DNA of 64,000 bases from JBHELB01 sp041859045 (GTDB taxonomy: Bacteria > Hydrogenedentota > Hydrogenedentia > Hydrogenedentales > SLHB01): contig JBHELB010000012.1 in NCBI GenBank assembly GCA_041859045.1, forward strand, positions 1 to 64,000. Reading direction: 5' to 3'. The notes below the pieces were generated by a model. It was not told the DNA's origin. It saw only the letters and a program-made list of their open reading frames with translations, and searched no databases. A program made the translations under genes and the position numbers. Position 1 is the stretch's first letter. Every line of letters starts with the position of its first letter. Of the stretch, positions 25,430 through 32,885 are shown piece after piece.

Positions 25430-26257
25430 ATGTCGGAATTGGCCAAGCAGATTCAGGACGCCGCAGCCGCAGTACGGCAAGTTTCGGATTTTGTGCCGCG
25501 GATCGGCATCGTTCTGGGCACGGGGCTGGACGGTTTGGCGGGACGTATTGACGCCGTCGCGAAGATTTCCTACTCCGATATCCCCCATTTCCCTGAAGCG
25601 ACGGTCGACGGGCATGCGGGCGAGCTGATCCTCGGCACGTTGGCCGGGAAACCTGTTGCGGCGCTGTCCGGGCGCTTTCATTATTACGAAGGCTACACCC
25701 TCAAGCAGGTGACGTTTCCGATCCGCGTCGCGAAGGCGCTGGGCATCACTTCGTTGGTCGTATCCAACGCTGCGGGTGGGCTGAATCCGCAGTTCGAGGC
25801 GGGCGACCTGATGGTGATTACCGATCACATCAATTTCATGGGCGACAATCCGCTCATCGGTCCGAATGACGAGGCGTTGGGTCCGCGTTATCCGGATATG
25901 TGCGATCCGTACACCCGGGAATACATTCAGATGGCGGAAACCATTGCCCTGTCGAAGGGTATTAAGCTTCAACGTGGCGTGTACCTCGGCTGTCCCGGGC
26001 CCAGCCTGGAGACCCGGGCCGAGTACCGCATGATGCGCCTGTTGGGGGCGGATGCCGTCGGCATGAGCACGGTTCCTGAAGTGATCGTTGCGGTGCATGC
26101 CGGACTCAAAGTATTGGGTTTTAGCGCGATTACGGACGAATGCCTGCCCGACGCGCTGGAACCGGTCGATATCGCGAAGATTATTGCAGTGGCCAACGCG
26201 GTCGAGCCGAAAATGACGGCGATCGTGGAAGCGTGTATTGCCGATATGAACGATTAA
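25430..26257 (+). CDS. punA: Purine-nucleoside phosphorylase (trimeric, PNP-I)
   Basis: 275 residues. Phosphorolysis of purine (deoxy)nucleosides to base and (deoxy)ribose-1-phosphate for salvage. Family blocks: IGIVLGTGLDGL (phosphate loop), SGRFHYYEGY, VVSNAAGGLNPQFEAGDLMVI, CPGPSLETRAEYRMMR and GMSTVPEVIVA. The base-recognition residue, usually Asn in an ITN motif for 6-oxopurine specificity, is Asp236 in ITDECLPD. Other PNP-I subgroups show this variant, and it may alter base preference. GAAAGGA before the ATG serves as ribosome-binding site. It ends the accA-yggU-punA run. Confidence 0.93.
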   Translation: MSELAKQIQDAAAAVRQVSDFVPRIGIVLGTGLDGLAGRIDAVAKISYSDIPHFPEATVDGHAGELILGTLAGKPVAALSGRFHYYEGYTLKQVTFPIRVAKALGITSLVVSNAAGGLNPQFEAGDLMVITDHINFMGDNPLIGPNDEALGPRYPDMCDPYTREYIQMAETIALSKGIKLQRGVYLGCPGPSLETRAEYRMMRLLGADAVGMSTVPEVIVAVHAGLKVLGFSAITDECLPDALEPVDIAKIIAVANAVEPKMTAIVEACIADMND

Positions 26258-26454
26258 CCGAGAGGAGACTCCCGCGCGCACGCCCTCGCCCGGCGCAGCA
26301 CTCCGGCCACACCGGACGCCCCAGCAGCAGCGGCCTTTCTGATTTCATTATTCCGGCGCTGCATGCTCTCGACGAAAGAGGGGCTGATACGTTCTGAATT
26401 CATTCCCGGTTTTCGTGGCCAAGACGAATTTATCACCGTAACCGTTTCATGAAC

Positions 26455-26488
26455 GCCTGAACCTCAGGCATACCCGGCGGTTCGCCGG
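26455..26488 (+). promoter_or_regulatory. Two tandem perfect hairpins upstream of the PIN-TRAM gene
   Basis: GCCTGA-ACC-TCAGGC at 26455-26469 and CCGGCG-GTT-CGCCGG at 26474-26488, five bases apart and ending 15 bases before the start codon. The rest of the 246-base gap 26258-26503 shows no gene. They may form the mRNA leader or a terminator/operator pair; no T-run follows. Confidence 0.4.
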
Positions 26489-26503
26489 AAAAAGGCTGGA
26501 TTT

Positions 26504-27520
26504 ATGCTGAACAAGATCATTAGCGCCTGCTTTATGCTCGGGTGCATCGTCATGGGAGCCCTGTGGGGCAGCTATTTGGCCGCGTCAAATCAAATGACGT
26601 GGACCATTGTCGGCGGAATCGCGGGCGGCGTCATTGCGGGCAATATTCTATTTGCTTTGCGCTACGTCACCCAGGATCTTTTTGAGCGCTTCTCCCCCGC
26701 GCTGGTCTTTATCGCGCTGGCCATGATGGTCGGCTACATGCTTTCCAGGTACATTCGGGCGACTTTTTGGACAGGCGACGATCCGGTCGCGGCCATCTTC
26801 CTCACGGCGACACTTGTGCTGGTGTTCGGCTTCATCGGCATCTCCCTGGGCGTGACGCGCGCCACGAACTGGGACGCCTTGCTCAGGGCCGTGCAGCGTC
26901 GGGAAGTGATGGAAACCAATCCCAAGATTCTCGACACCAGTGTCATCATCGACGGGCGCCTGGCGGACATCTGCAAGACGGGATTCATCGAAGGAACCCT
27001 AATAATCCCGCGTTTTGTGCTCCAGGAACTTCAACGGATCGCCGATGCCGCCGATGACCTGCGCCGGGCGCGCGGGCGGCGAGGGCTGGACATTCTCAAG
27101 CAGTTGCAGGATCCGGCAACCGGCGTAACGGTTCAGGTGCTCGACGCGGACCCGGTCGACATTCGCGAAGTGGATGAAAAACTCGTTCGCCTGGCGCGCG
27201 ACATGAACGCCAAAATCGTCACCAATGACCTAAACCTGAATAAAGTCGCCCAGATCGAGGGCGTGGTTACGCTGAACATCAACGATCTCGCCAACGCACT
27301 CAAGCCGGCTGTACTGCCCGACGAGCGGATGCAGGTCCGCATCGTCAAGGAAGGCAAGGAAGCGTTTCAGGGCGTGGGGTATCTTGATGACGGCACGATG
27401 ATTGTGGTGGATGGCGGGCGCGAATACATCGGGCGCGAGGTCTCGGTCCTGGTGACCAGCGTGCTGCAGACGACCGCCGGGCGGATGATCTTCACCCGTC
27501 TTCAAAACGTTCTCTCGTGA
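26504..27520 (+). CDS. PIN/TRAM domain membrane protein (YacL-like)
   Basis: 338 residues. About four membrane helices in the first 125 residues are followed by a PIN nuclease domain (ILDTSVIIDGRLADI with the first acidic residue, DMNAKIVTNDLNLNKVA with another) and a C-terminal TRAM-like RNA-binding region (GVGYLDDGTMIVVDGGREYIGR). This matches the Bacillus YacL family, membrane-tethered predicted RNases of uncertain role. The genes yacL, ispD and ispF are also neighbours in Firmicutes. Its TGA overlaps the GTG of ispD by four bases. Confidence 0.9.
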   Translation: MLNKIISACFMLGCIVMGALWGSYLAASNQMTWTIVGGIAGGVIAGNILFALRYVTQDLFERFSPALVFIALAMMVGYMLSRYIRATFWTGDDPVAAIFLTATLVLVFGFIGISLGVTRATNWDALLRAVQRREVMETNPKILDTSVIIDGRLADICKTGFIEGTLIIPRFVLQELQRIADAADDLRRARGRRGLDILKQLQDPATGVTVQVLDADPVDIREVDEKLVRLARDMNAKIVTNDLNLNKVAQIEGVVTLNINDLANALKPAVLPDERMQVRIVKEGKEAFQGVGYLDDGTMIVVDGGREYIGREVSVLVTSVLQTTAGRMIFTRLQNVLS

Positions 27521-28206
27521 AAACTCAGTTGCTCATTCCCGCCGCGGGCATGGGCACGCGGCTGGGTGCGCCGTCGCCCAAGGCGTTGCTCGATCTCTGC
27601 GGCACGCCGATGCTCGTTCGCACGTTGCGGCGCTTCGAATCGCTTGGCATCGCCCGCGACGCGGTTATCACCGTGCCGCCGACGCACCGAACGTTGTTCG
27701 AGGAAACGCTCGGCGCCGCTTTTCCCGATGCGCAGTTCACGCTGGTGGATGGCGGACGCGAACGTCAAGACTCGGTAGACAACGGCCTGAAAGCCCTCGA
27801 TCCGGCCACGGAACTGGTCGCGGTGCACGATGCGGCGCGGCCGTTTATTAGTCCGGAATCGGCGGATGCCGCAATTGCCGCCGCCGCGCAGTACGGCGCC
27901 GCCACGGTGGCGATCCGTTGCGTGGATACGGTGTTGCAGGGCGACGAGGACGACTTCTTGGTTCATACCCCGGACCGCTCCCTGCTCTGGGCGTGCCAGA
28001 CTCCGCAGGTGTTTCGCGTGGACGTGCTGCGCCGGGCGCACGCGGAGGCGCGTGCCGCGGGTTTCCTCGGCACGGACGACGCCACGCTCGTGCAGCGTCT
28101 CGGCGGCAAGGTGAAACTCGCCCCGGGTACGCCGCTTAACTTCAAGGTCACTACGCCGGGCGATTTGGCGCTCGCCCGCTGTGTCATCGAGGGAGGACTC
28201 GCATGA
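27517..28206 (+). CDS. ispD: 2-C-methyl-D-erythritol 4-phosphate cytidylyltransferase
   Basis: 229 residues. Third step of the MEP isoprenoid pathway: MEP plus CTP gives CDP-ME. The nucleotidyltransferase signature AAGMGTRLGAPSPKALLDLCG carries the conserved Arg and Lys; VAVHDAARPFIS and QTPQVFRVDVL are family blocks. The GTG start overlaps the preceding stop by GTGA, and the stop overlaps ispF by ATGA, so the three genes are tightly coupled. Confidence 0.95.
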   Translation: MKTQLLIPAAGMGTRLGAPSPKALLDLCGTPMLVRTLRRFESLGIARDAVITVPPTHRTLFEETLGAAFPDAQFTLVDGGRERQDSVDNGLKALDPATELVAVHDAARPFISPESADAAIAAAAQYGAATVAIRCVDTVLQGDEDDFLVHTPDRSLLWACQTPQVFRVDVLRRAHAEARAAGFLGTDDATLVQRLGGKVKLAPGTPLNFKVTTPGDLALARCVIEGGLA

Positions 28207-28679
28207 TCCGCATTGGCATCGGCTACGATCTGCACCGCGTCGTAGAGGGACGCACCCTGGTTCTGGGCGGCGTAACGATCCCCTGGGACCGAGGCTTGTC
28301 GGGGCACTCCGACGCGGACGTGCTGGCGCATGCGGTGACGGACGCGCTGCTGGGCGCGGCGGCGTTGGGAAATATCGGGCAGCACTTCCCCGACACGGAC
28401 CCCGCGTATAAAGATGCCGACAGCATGTTGCTGCTGGTCAGCGCGGTGGACATGGTCCGTCAGGCCGGCTACCAGATTATGAACCTTGATTCGAACATCA
28501 TTGCCGAACGGCCAAAACTGAACCCGCACCTCGACACGATCTGCCAGCGACTGGCGGCGTGCATTGGCATCCCGCCGTCGCAGGTGTCCGTCAAGGCGAA
28601 AACAAACGAAGGCGTCGGGCCGGAAGGCCGCGGCGAGGCCATCGGGGCGCAAGCCGTCGTGCTGCTGCAACGCGCCTAG
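28203..28679 (+). CDS. ispF: 2-C-methyl-D-erythritol 2,4-cyclodiphosphate synthase
   Basis: 158 residues, family length. Converts CDP-ME-2-phosphate to MEcPP. Zinc site GYDLHR (Asp8, His10) and LSGHSDADVLAHAVTDALLGA with a further His are present, plus GQHFPDTDP and the C-terminal KAKTNEGVGPEGRGEAI. Last gene of the operon. Its TAG stop is also the terminal TAG of an intergenic hairpin element. Confidence 0.96.
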   Translation: MIRIGIGYDLHRVVEGRTLVLGGVTIPWDRGLSGHSDADVLAHAVTDALLGAAALGNIGQHFPDTDPAYKDADSMLLLVSAVDMVRQAGYQIMNLDSNIIAERPKLNPHLDTICQRLAACIGIPPSQVSVKAKTNEGVGPEGRGEAIGAQAVVLLQRA

Positions 28680-28776
28680 AGCGCTTTAAGTAAAGGTGTA
28701 GCCACTTGGCGTTGCGCATTTTCGAAAATGGCGTGAGTTGGCCAGAAAGAAGTGGCCACGCCATTTTTTGAAATGC
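28677..28776. repeat. Intergenic hairpin element, copy 1
   Basis: Begins with TAGAGC, whose TAG is the ispF stop. It includes the perfect palindrome CATTTTCGAAAATG (28717-28730) and a large hairpin: left arm 28716-28735 pairs with 28757-28776 at 17 of 20 positions, with TGGCCA copies at 28739-28744 and 28753-28758 inside. Its reverse complement aligns with the element at 51338-51401, sharing CATTTTC, GAAAATG, CGCCAA, GTGGC and terminal GCTCTA in the same order. Probably a REP- or MITE-like family. Confidence 0.65.
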
Positions 28777-28861
28777 GTTAGGCGTTTCCTGGGCGCATTC
28801 TTGAAGCCGCTTCCGCCAGACTTTACGATAGAGGCTCAACGCCTGAGCAAGGAAGAGGTGA

Positions 28862-29455
28862 ATGGCTAAAGCGGATGATAAAGGGATGAAGGCGGTCTGT
28901 CGGCTGTTGGAGGCCAAGGACCCTGCGCCGGAACATGCGCGGCATGTAACGCGCAATGCGTTGCGTCTGTTTGATCTTACCGCCGGGCTCCACGGATTGG
29001 GCAAGGAAGAACGGCGATTGCTGGAAGCCGGGGCGCTGCTTCACGATATCGGCTTGGCGGACGGCGCGCTGCAACACCATAAGCGTGCGCGCGATCTCAT
29101 TTTGAAGGCCGATCTGCCGGGGTTCACAAAAGAAGAGATTAAGGTGATTGCGTGCCTGGCGCGGTACCATCGCAAGGCATTTCCCGCCGCGTCGCACGCA
29201 CAGTACAAGGACCTGTCCGAGGAGCGGCGCGCGGCCGTGTGTAAGTTGGCGGCGCTCTTGCGCATCGCCGATGGCCTTGATCGCTCGCATACAAGCAGTA
29301 CTGCGCCAACGCAGTTTTCGGTGCGTGGCAAGCTGGCGACGCTGCGCGTTGAGCAAGAGCAGCACAGCGAAGTCGATATTTGGGGCGGGCTGCGCAAGCG
29401 GGTGTTTTTTGAGTCGGTGTTCGGGCTGACGCTGGACATCGTGTTGGAGTCGTAG
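28862..29455 (+). CDS. HD-domain protein (Ppx/GppA C-terminal-like)
   Basis: 197 residues. Metal-binding HD signature in LEAGALLHDIGLAD, with further His in QHHKRARDLI and ARYHRK, and KLAALLRIADGLDRSH. This order resembles the HD domain at the C-terminus of Ppx/GppA exopolyphosphatases, here as a free-standing protein. Likely a phosphohydrolase acting on a nucleotide or polyphosphate; substrate unknown. GGAAGAGG precedes the ATG. Confidence 0.82.
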   Translation: MAKADDKGMKAVCRLLEAKDPAPEHARHVTRNALRLFDLTAGLHGLGKEERRLLEAGALLHDIGLADGALQHHKRARDLILKADLPGFTKEEIKVIACLARYHRKAFPAASHAQYKDLSEERRAAVCKLAALLRIADGLDRSHTSSTAPTQFSVRGKLATLRVEQEQHSEVDIWGGLRKRVFFESVFGLTLDIVLES

Positions 29456-29477
29456 GAAATACAAGAGGGGGTCGGAT

Positions 29478-29978
29478 ATGCGTAAGACGAAGGTAAAGGA
29501 GCTGTCGCTGGATTCGTTCAAGAATTACGGAACGTTCAGCAACATGATCAACCCGAAAGCGCTCAAAATCGGCGCGGAACCCATCGAATTCTTCCGGGAT
29601 ATGACGCAACTTGACCTTGGCGGGAAGGGCATCGCGTCGTTCTCGGTATGCCGCGTGCTTAAACGCCCGGCGGTGGTGGATGTAAGCGAGTATCATTCGA
29701 GCTGCGGCGAGGGAATTCTGCCGCTCGATGCCGATTGTCTCATCCACGTAGCGCCCGCGACGCCGAACGGCATGGTTCCGGCGAGCGACATCGAGATTTT
29801 CCGAGTGCCCAAAGGCACGTTCGTCGCACTGAAACCAGGCGTCTGGCACCACGCGCCGTTCGTATCCAACAGCAAGTGCGTGAACGTGCTGATCGTGCTT
29901 CCCGAGCGCACGTATGCCAACGACTGCATCGTGGTGCCGCTGGAGAAGGCGGATCAGGTGGCCGTTGCCGCGAAGTAA
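29478..29978 (+). CDS. Ureidoglycolate lyase family (AllA-like cupin)
   Basis: 166 residues. Cupin-type protein with EYHSSCGEGILPLDADCLIHVAPATP, EIFRVPKGTFVALKPGVWHHAPF and VNVLIVLPERTYANDC, which fit the AllA fold. AllA releases urea from ureidoglycolate in allantoin breakdown. No other allantoin gene is nearby, so the substrate may differ; many sugar-acid loci carry AllA-like proteins. It follows the HD gene by 22 bases. Confidence 0.75.
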   Translation: MRKTKVKELSLDSFKNYGTFSNMINPKALKIGAEPIEFFRDMTQLDLGGKGIASFSVCRVLKRPAVVDVSEYHSSCGEGILPLDADCLIHVAPATPNGMVPASDIEIFRVPKGTFVALKPGVWHHAPFVSNSKCVNVLIVLPERTYANDCIVVPLEKADQVAVAAK

Positions 29979-30053
29979 GGGCCGAGAACAGCTTGGCGCC
30001 GCGCGCTAGAGCACTGGATATCACGACGTCGGGACACAACCGGGGGCGTTCAC

Positions 30054-30749
30054 GTGGACTATGCGAAGAACTACGAGCGCTGTTGTCTTGAGCAGCCCAG
30101 CCTGTTGCAGCGATGGTTCATAGGCCTGCTCACGCGCAAGGCACACGCCATCGGACAGCGCAGCCACAAAGTCTGGTCGCTTAAGTACGCGATCGAGCGC
30201 TATCTTCCTGGCCGCAAGGGGCTGCGCGTGCTGGACTGCGGCGCGTGGAACGGCTGGTTTTTGAGCTATGATAGTCCGGCGATCGCGCAGAAGATAGCGC
30301 TCGACTTTGATGCGCATTTCGCTGGGGACCTGCGGCGCGAGGGTATCCACTTCGTGCTGGCGAACATGGAAAAAGGTCATCTGCCCTTGGCCGCAGGGTC
30401 TGTTGATCTGGTCGCGATGACAAGTACGCTCGAGCACTTGGGAAATCCAGAGTGGATGGCGCCGGAAATCCACCGCGTGCTGGCGCCGGGCGGCGTGGTA
30501 TTCATCACGGTGCCCGATATCCGCAAGTACGGTTTCCACTTCTGGGACGACATCACGCACAAGCGTCCGTTCACTGACGTTTCGTTGCGCTTTTTGTTCG
30601 AGACAAACGACTTCGAGACGCTCGAGCTCTGCCCGTACAACCACGATCTATTCATCGCGGGCAACCTTTTTCCCCCCGCGCTGCATCGACGGCTGATGCG
30701 TTTCCGCGCCAAAGCGTTGATGTACGTCGGACAAAAGCCCGCGCAATGA
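30054..30749 (+). CDS. Class I SAM-dependent methyltransferase
   Basis: 231 residues, GTG start. Motif I LRVLDCGAWNGWFLSYD, motif II region VDLVAMTSTLEHLGNPEW, post-motif HRVLAPGGVVFITVPD. Methyltransferase_11-like; acceptor unknown. Its stop overlaps the following SDR gene by ATGA, starting a tight run of genes with glycosyltransferases, so it may act on a surface glycan. Confidence 0.85.
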   Translation: MDYAKNYERCCLEQPSLLQRWFIGLLTRKAHAIGQRSHKVWSLKYAIERYLPGRKGLRVLDCGAWNGWFLSYDSPAIAQKIALDFDAHFAGDLRREGIHFVLANMEKGHLPLAAGSVDLVAMTSTLEHLGNPEWMAPEIHRVLAPGGVVFITVPDIRKYGFHFWDDITHKRPFTDVSLRFLFETNDFETLELCPYNHDLFIAGNLFPPALHRRLMRFRAKALMYVGQKPAQ

Positions 30750-31447
30750 AGATCAGCGGCGCATCCATACTCATCACTGGCGCGTCGCGCGGCTTAGGCC
30801 GCGTGCTGGCCGTCGAGTGCGCTCGGGCCGGCGGGCGCGTGTCGATTGCCGCGCGCGACGAGAATGCGTTGCATGAAACCTCCGCGCTCATGGATGGCGG
30901 TGCGCGCGGACTCTATGCCTTTGACCTTGTCGATCGCAGCGCGGTCGAGCGTGCGGCGGCGCAAATCGTTGCCGAAGGACGCGCGCCGGATATCTTGGTG
31001 CATAACGCCGCTGACGTTACTTCGAAGCCTTTGCGAGAGACTTCGCCGGAAGAGATCGAACACCTGATCTCCGCGAACATTACCGGCCCGCTCGTGCTAA
31101 CGCGCGCGCTATTGCCCGCGATGCTCGAACGCGGACGCGGGAGCGTGGTTTGGGTGTCGTCCTTGGCGGGCTACAAACCCAACCCGACCCAAACGGTCTA
31201 CAGCATCACCAAGACCGCCGTAAATGGCGCAGCGGCGGCGCTTCGCGCGGAACTGAAAGGCACCGGGGTCGATGTGATGAACGCCGCTCTGTCCTCGGTT
31301 GGGCCGGGCGGTTATGCGCCCGAGCGATACGCGCGCAGACTCATCGCCGCGATCGAACGCGGCGAGACCGAACTGTTCCTCTCGCCGGTCACCAAATACC
31401 TCATGCGCCTGTACGCTTTTTGTCCGGCGCTGGCACGATTGCGCTGA
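30746..31447 (+). CDS. Short-chain dehydrogenase/reductase
   Basis: 233 residues. Rossmann NAD(P) site TGASRGLGR, the NAA motif (HNAAD), catalytic Ser in VWVSSLAG and YSITK with catalytic Tyr and Lys. Classical SDR, possibly NADP-preferring because of the Arg in the glycine-rich loop. Substrate unknown; operon context suggests a lipid or sugar intermediate. Confidence 0.9.
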   Translation: MKISGASILITGASRGLGRVLAVECARAGGRVSIAARDENALHETSALMDGGARGLYAFDLVDRSAVERAAAQIVAEGRAPDILVHNAADVTSKPLRETSPEEIEHLISANITGPLVLTRALLPAMLERGRGSVVWVSSLAGYKPNPTQTVYSITKTAVNGAAAALRAELKGTGVDVMNAALSSVGPGGYAPERYARRLIAAIERGETELFLSPVTKYLMRLYAFCPALARLR

Positions 31448-31455
31448 GGCCGCCT

Positions 31456-31869
31456 ATGGACGCGCCGCGACGTATGACGCTGTCGGTAAAGGTCGTGCTG
31501 CGTGACGCGGAAGGACGTTGTCTCGCGTTGCGGCGCGCGGCATCCTCAAAGGGCAATCCCGGCAAATGGGAGTTTCCGGGCGGCAAACTCGATCCCGGCG
31601 AGGCCTTCGACGCTGGGTTGTTGCGTGAACTGCGAGAGGAAACGGGATTGGAGGCGGTGCTGGAGGAAGTCCTAGGGGCGGCGCAATCCGACGCGCCGGA
31701 CCGGCGCATTGCGTATCTCATTCTTGGCGGACGCGCGACCGGCGGAACGCCCGTGCTTAGCCCTGAACACGACGCGCACGTCTGGGTCGCGCCTAGTGAA
31801 CTGGCTTCGCTTGACCTCGCGCCGCAGTTCATTGCGTTCGCGCAAACCTATGCGCGCACCCGGCGCTGA
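31456..31869 (+). CDS. NUDIX hydrolase (MutT-like)
   Basis: 137 residues. Complete NUDIX box GGKLDPGEAFDAGLLRELRE followed by ETGL. The PGKWEFPGGKL lead-in is typical of MutT-like dNTP or 8-oxo-dGTP pyrophosphatases, though sugar-nucleotide activity fits the neighbours equally. The ATG at 31456 lies nine bases after the SDR stop; a second in-frame ATG at 31474 is possible. Confidence 0.88.
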   Translation: MDAPRRMTLSVKVVLRDAEGRCLALRRAASSKGNPGKWEFPGGKLDPGEAFDAGLLRELREETGLEAVLEEVLGAAQSDAPDRRIAYLILGGRATGGTPVLSPEHDAHVWVAPSELASLDLAPQFIAFAQTYARTRR

Positions 31870-31889
31870 GGAAGGAGAAGGGAGGCCGT

Positions 31890-32885
31890 GTGGCGGGTAC
31901 ACAAGACATGACGGCGGCTCCCTTGCTAAGCATTGTAATTCCGACGTGGAACGGGCGCGCGCTGCTTGAAGAGTGTCTGGCCTCGCTGCGCGCGCAGACA
32001 TTCGTTGGATTCGAAATCGTGGTGGTGGATGACGCTTCAACGGATAACACGGCGGCGTGGCTGACGGAGGCGCACCCGGATGTGCGCATCGTGCGTTTGC
32101 CGAAAAATCACGGGTTTTGTGGCGCGGCGAACGCGGGGCTTCGCGCGGCGAGCGGTGTCTGGATCTTTTTACTCAACAACGACATGACGCTCGCGCCCGA
32201 TGCGCTAACGGCACTCATGGCTGCAGCGGATAGTGGCGAGGCAGACATTCTCGGACCGCTGGTGCTGTGGCGCGATGCGCCAGACACGATCTATGCCGCG
32301 GGCGATCGCCTGCTCATCAATGGGCGGCCTGAAAGCATTGGATATCGTGCGCCGGTCGCGGGGTTTCCGCTGTCCAACACCGTGTTTGGCATCACGGCGG
32401 GGGCGGCGCTCTATCGCCGCGAAGTATTCGCGCGAATTGGACTCTTTGACGAGTATTTTGGGAGTTATTTTGAGGATGCAGACCTCAGTTTTCGCGCGCG
32501 CCTAGCGGGATTTCGCGCGGCGCTCGTGCCCGAAGCACGGGCGTGGCACGTGGGTTCGGCGAGCTTGGCCGGGCGCAACTGGTTGCGATCACGGCAGTGC
32601 TACCGAAACCACGCGTTGCTTGTCGCGAAAAACTTTCCGACGCGCCTGCTGCTGCGTTACTTTCCCTCCATCGCCCGCGAACGCCTGCATCAAGCCCGCA
32701 TGCTTGTATCCGCCGCACGAACGGAGTTTGGTCTCGCCCACGCACTGAGGGTCTTGGCGATTACTTGGTGTTCTTTGGTTGCCGCGTTGCCGCACGCATT
32801 TCTCGCACGATGGCGCATACAACGCGCGCGCGTGTTGCGCGACAGTGACCTCGTCGCGTTGTTGTCGCAGGAGAAGTACTCATGA
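31890..32885 (+). CDS. Glycosyltransferase family 2 (rhamnosyltransferase-like)
   Basis: 331 residues, GTG start after a strong AAGGAGAAGGGAGG. GT-A fold: LLSIVIPTWNGRALLEECL, VVVDDASTDNTA, LLNNDMTLAPDAL (divalent-metal DxD equivalent) and FDEYFGSYFEDADLSFRARLAG. C-terminal basic amphipathic region suggests membrane association. Similar to enzymes assembling O-antigen or capsule. Overlaps the next gene by ATGA. Confidence 0.92.
   Translation: MAGTQDMTAAPLLSIVIPTWNGRALLEECLASLRAQTFVGFEIVVVDDASTDNTAAWLTEAHPDVRIVRLPKNHGFCGAANAGLRAASGVWIFLLNNDMTLAPDALTALMAAADSGEADILGPLVLWRDAPDTIYAAGDRLLINGRPESIGYRAPVAGFPLSNTVFGITAGAALYRREVFARIGLFDEYFGSYFEDADLSFRARLAGFRAALVPEARAWHVGSASLAGRNWLRSRQCYRNHALLVAKNFPTRLLLRYFPSIARERLHQARMLVSAARTEFGLAHALRVLAITWCSLVAALPHAFLARWRIQRARVLRDSDLVALLSQEKYS

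Noticed and set aside
30004..30020. Third copy of the TAGAGC hairpin element
   Set aside because: Only the short string CTAGAGC matches; the CATTTTC/GAAAATG and CGCCAA/GTGGC blocks are absent.
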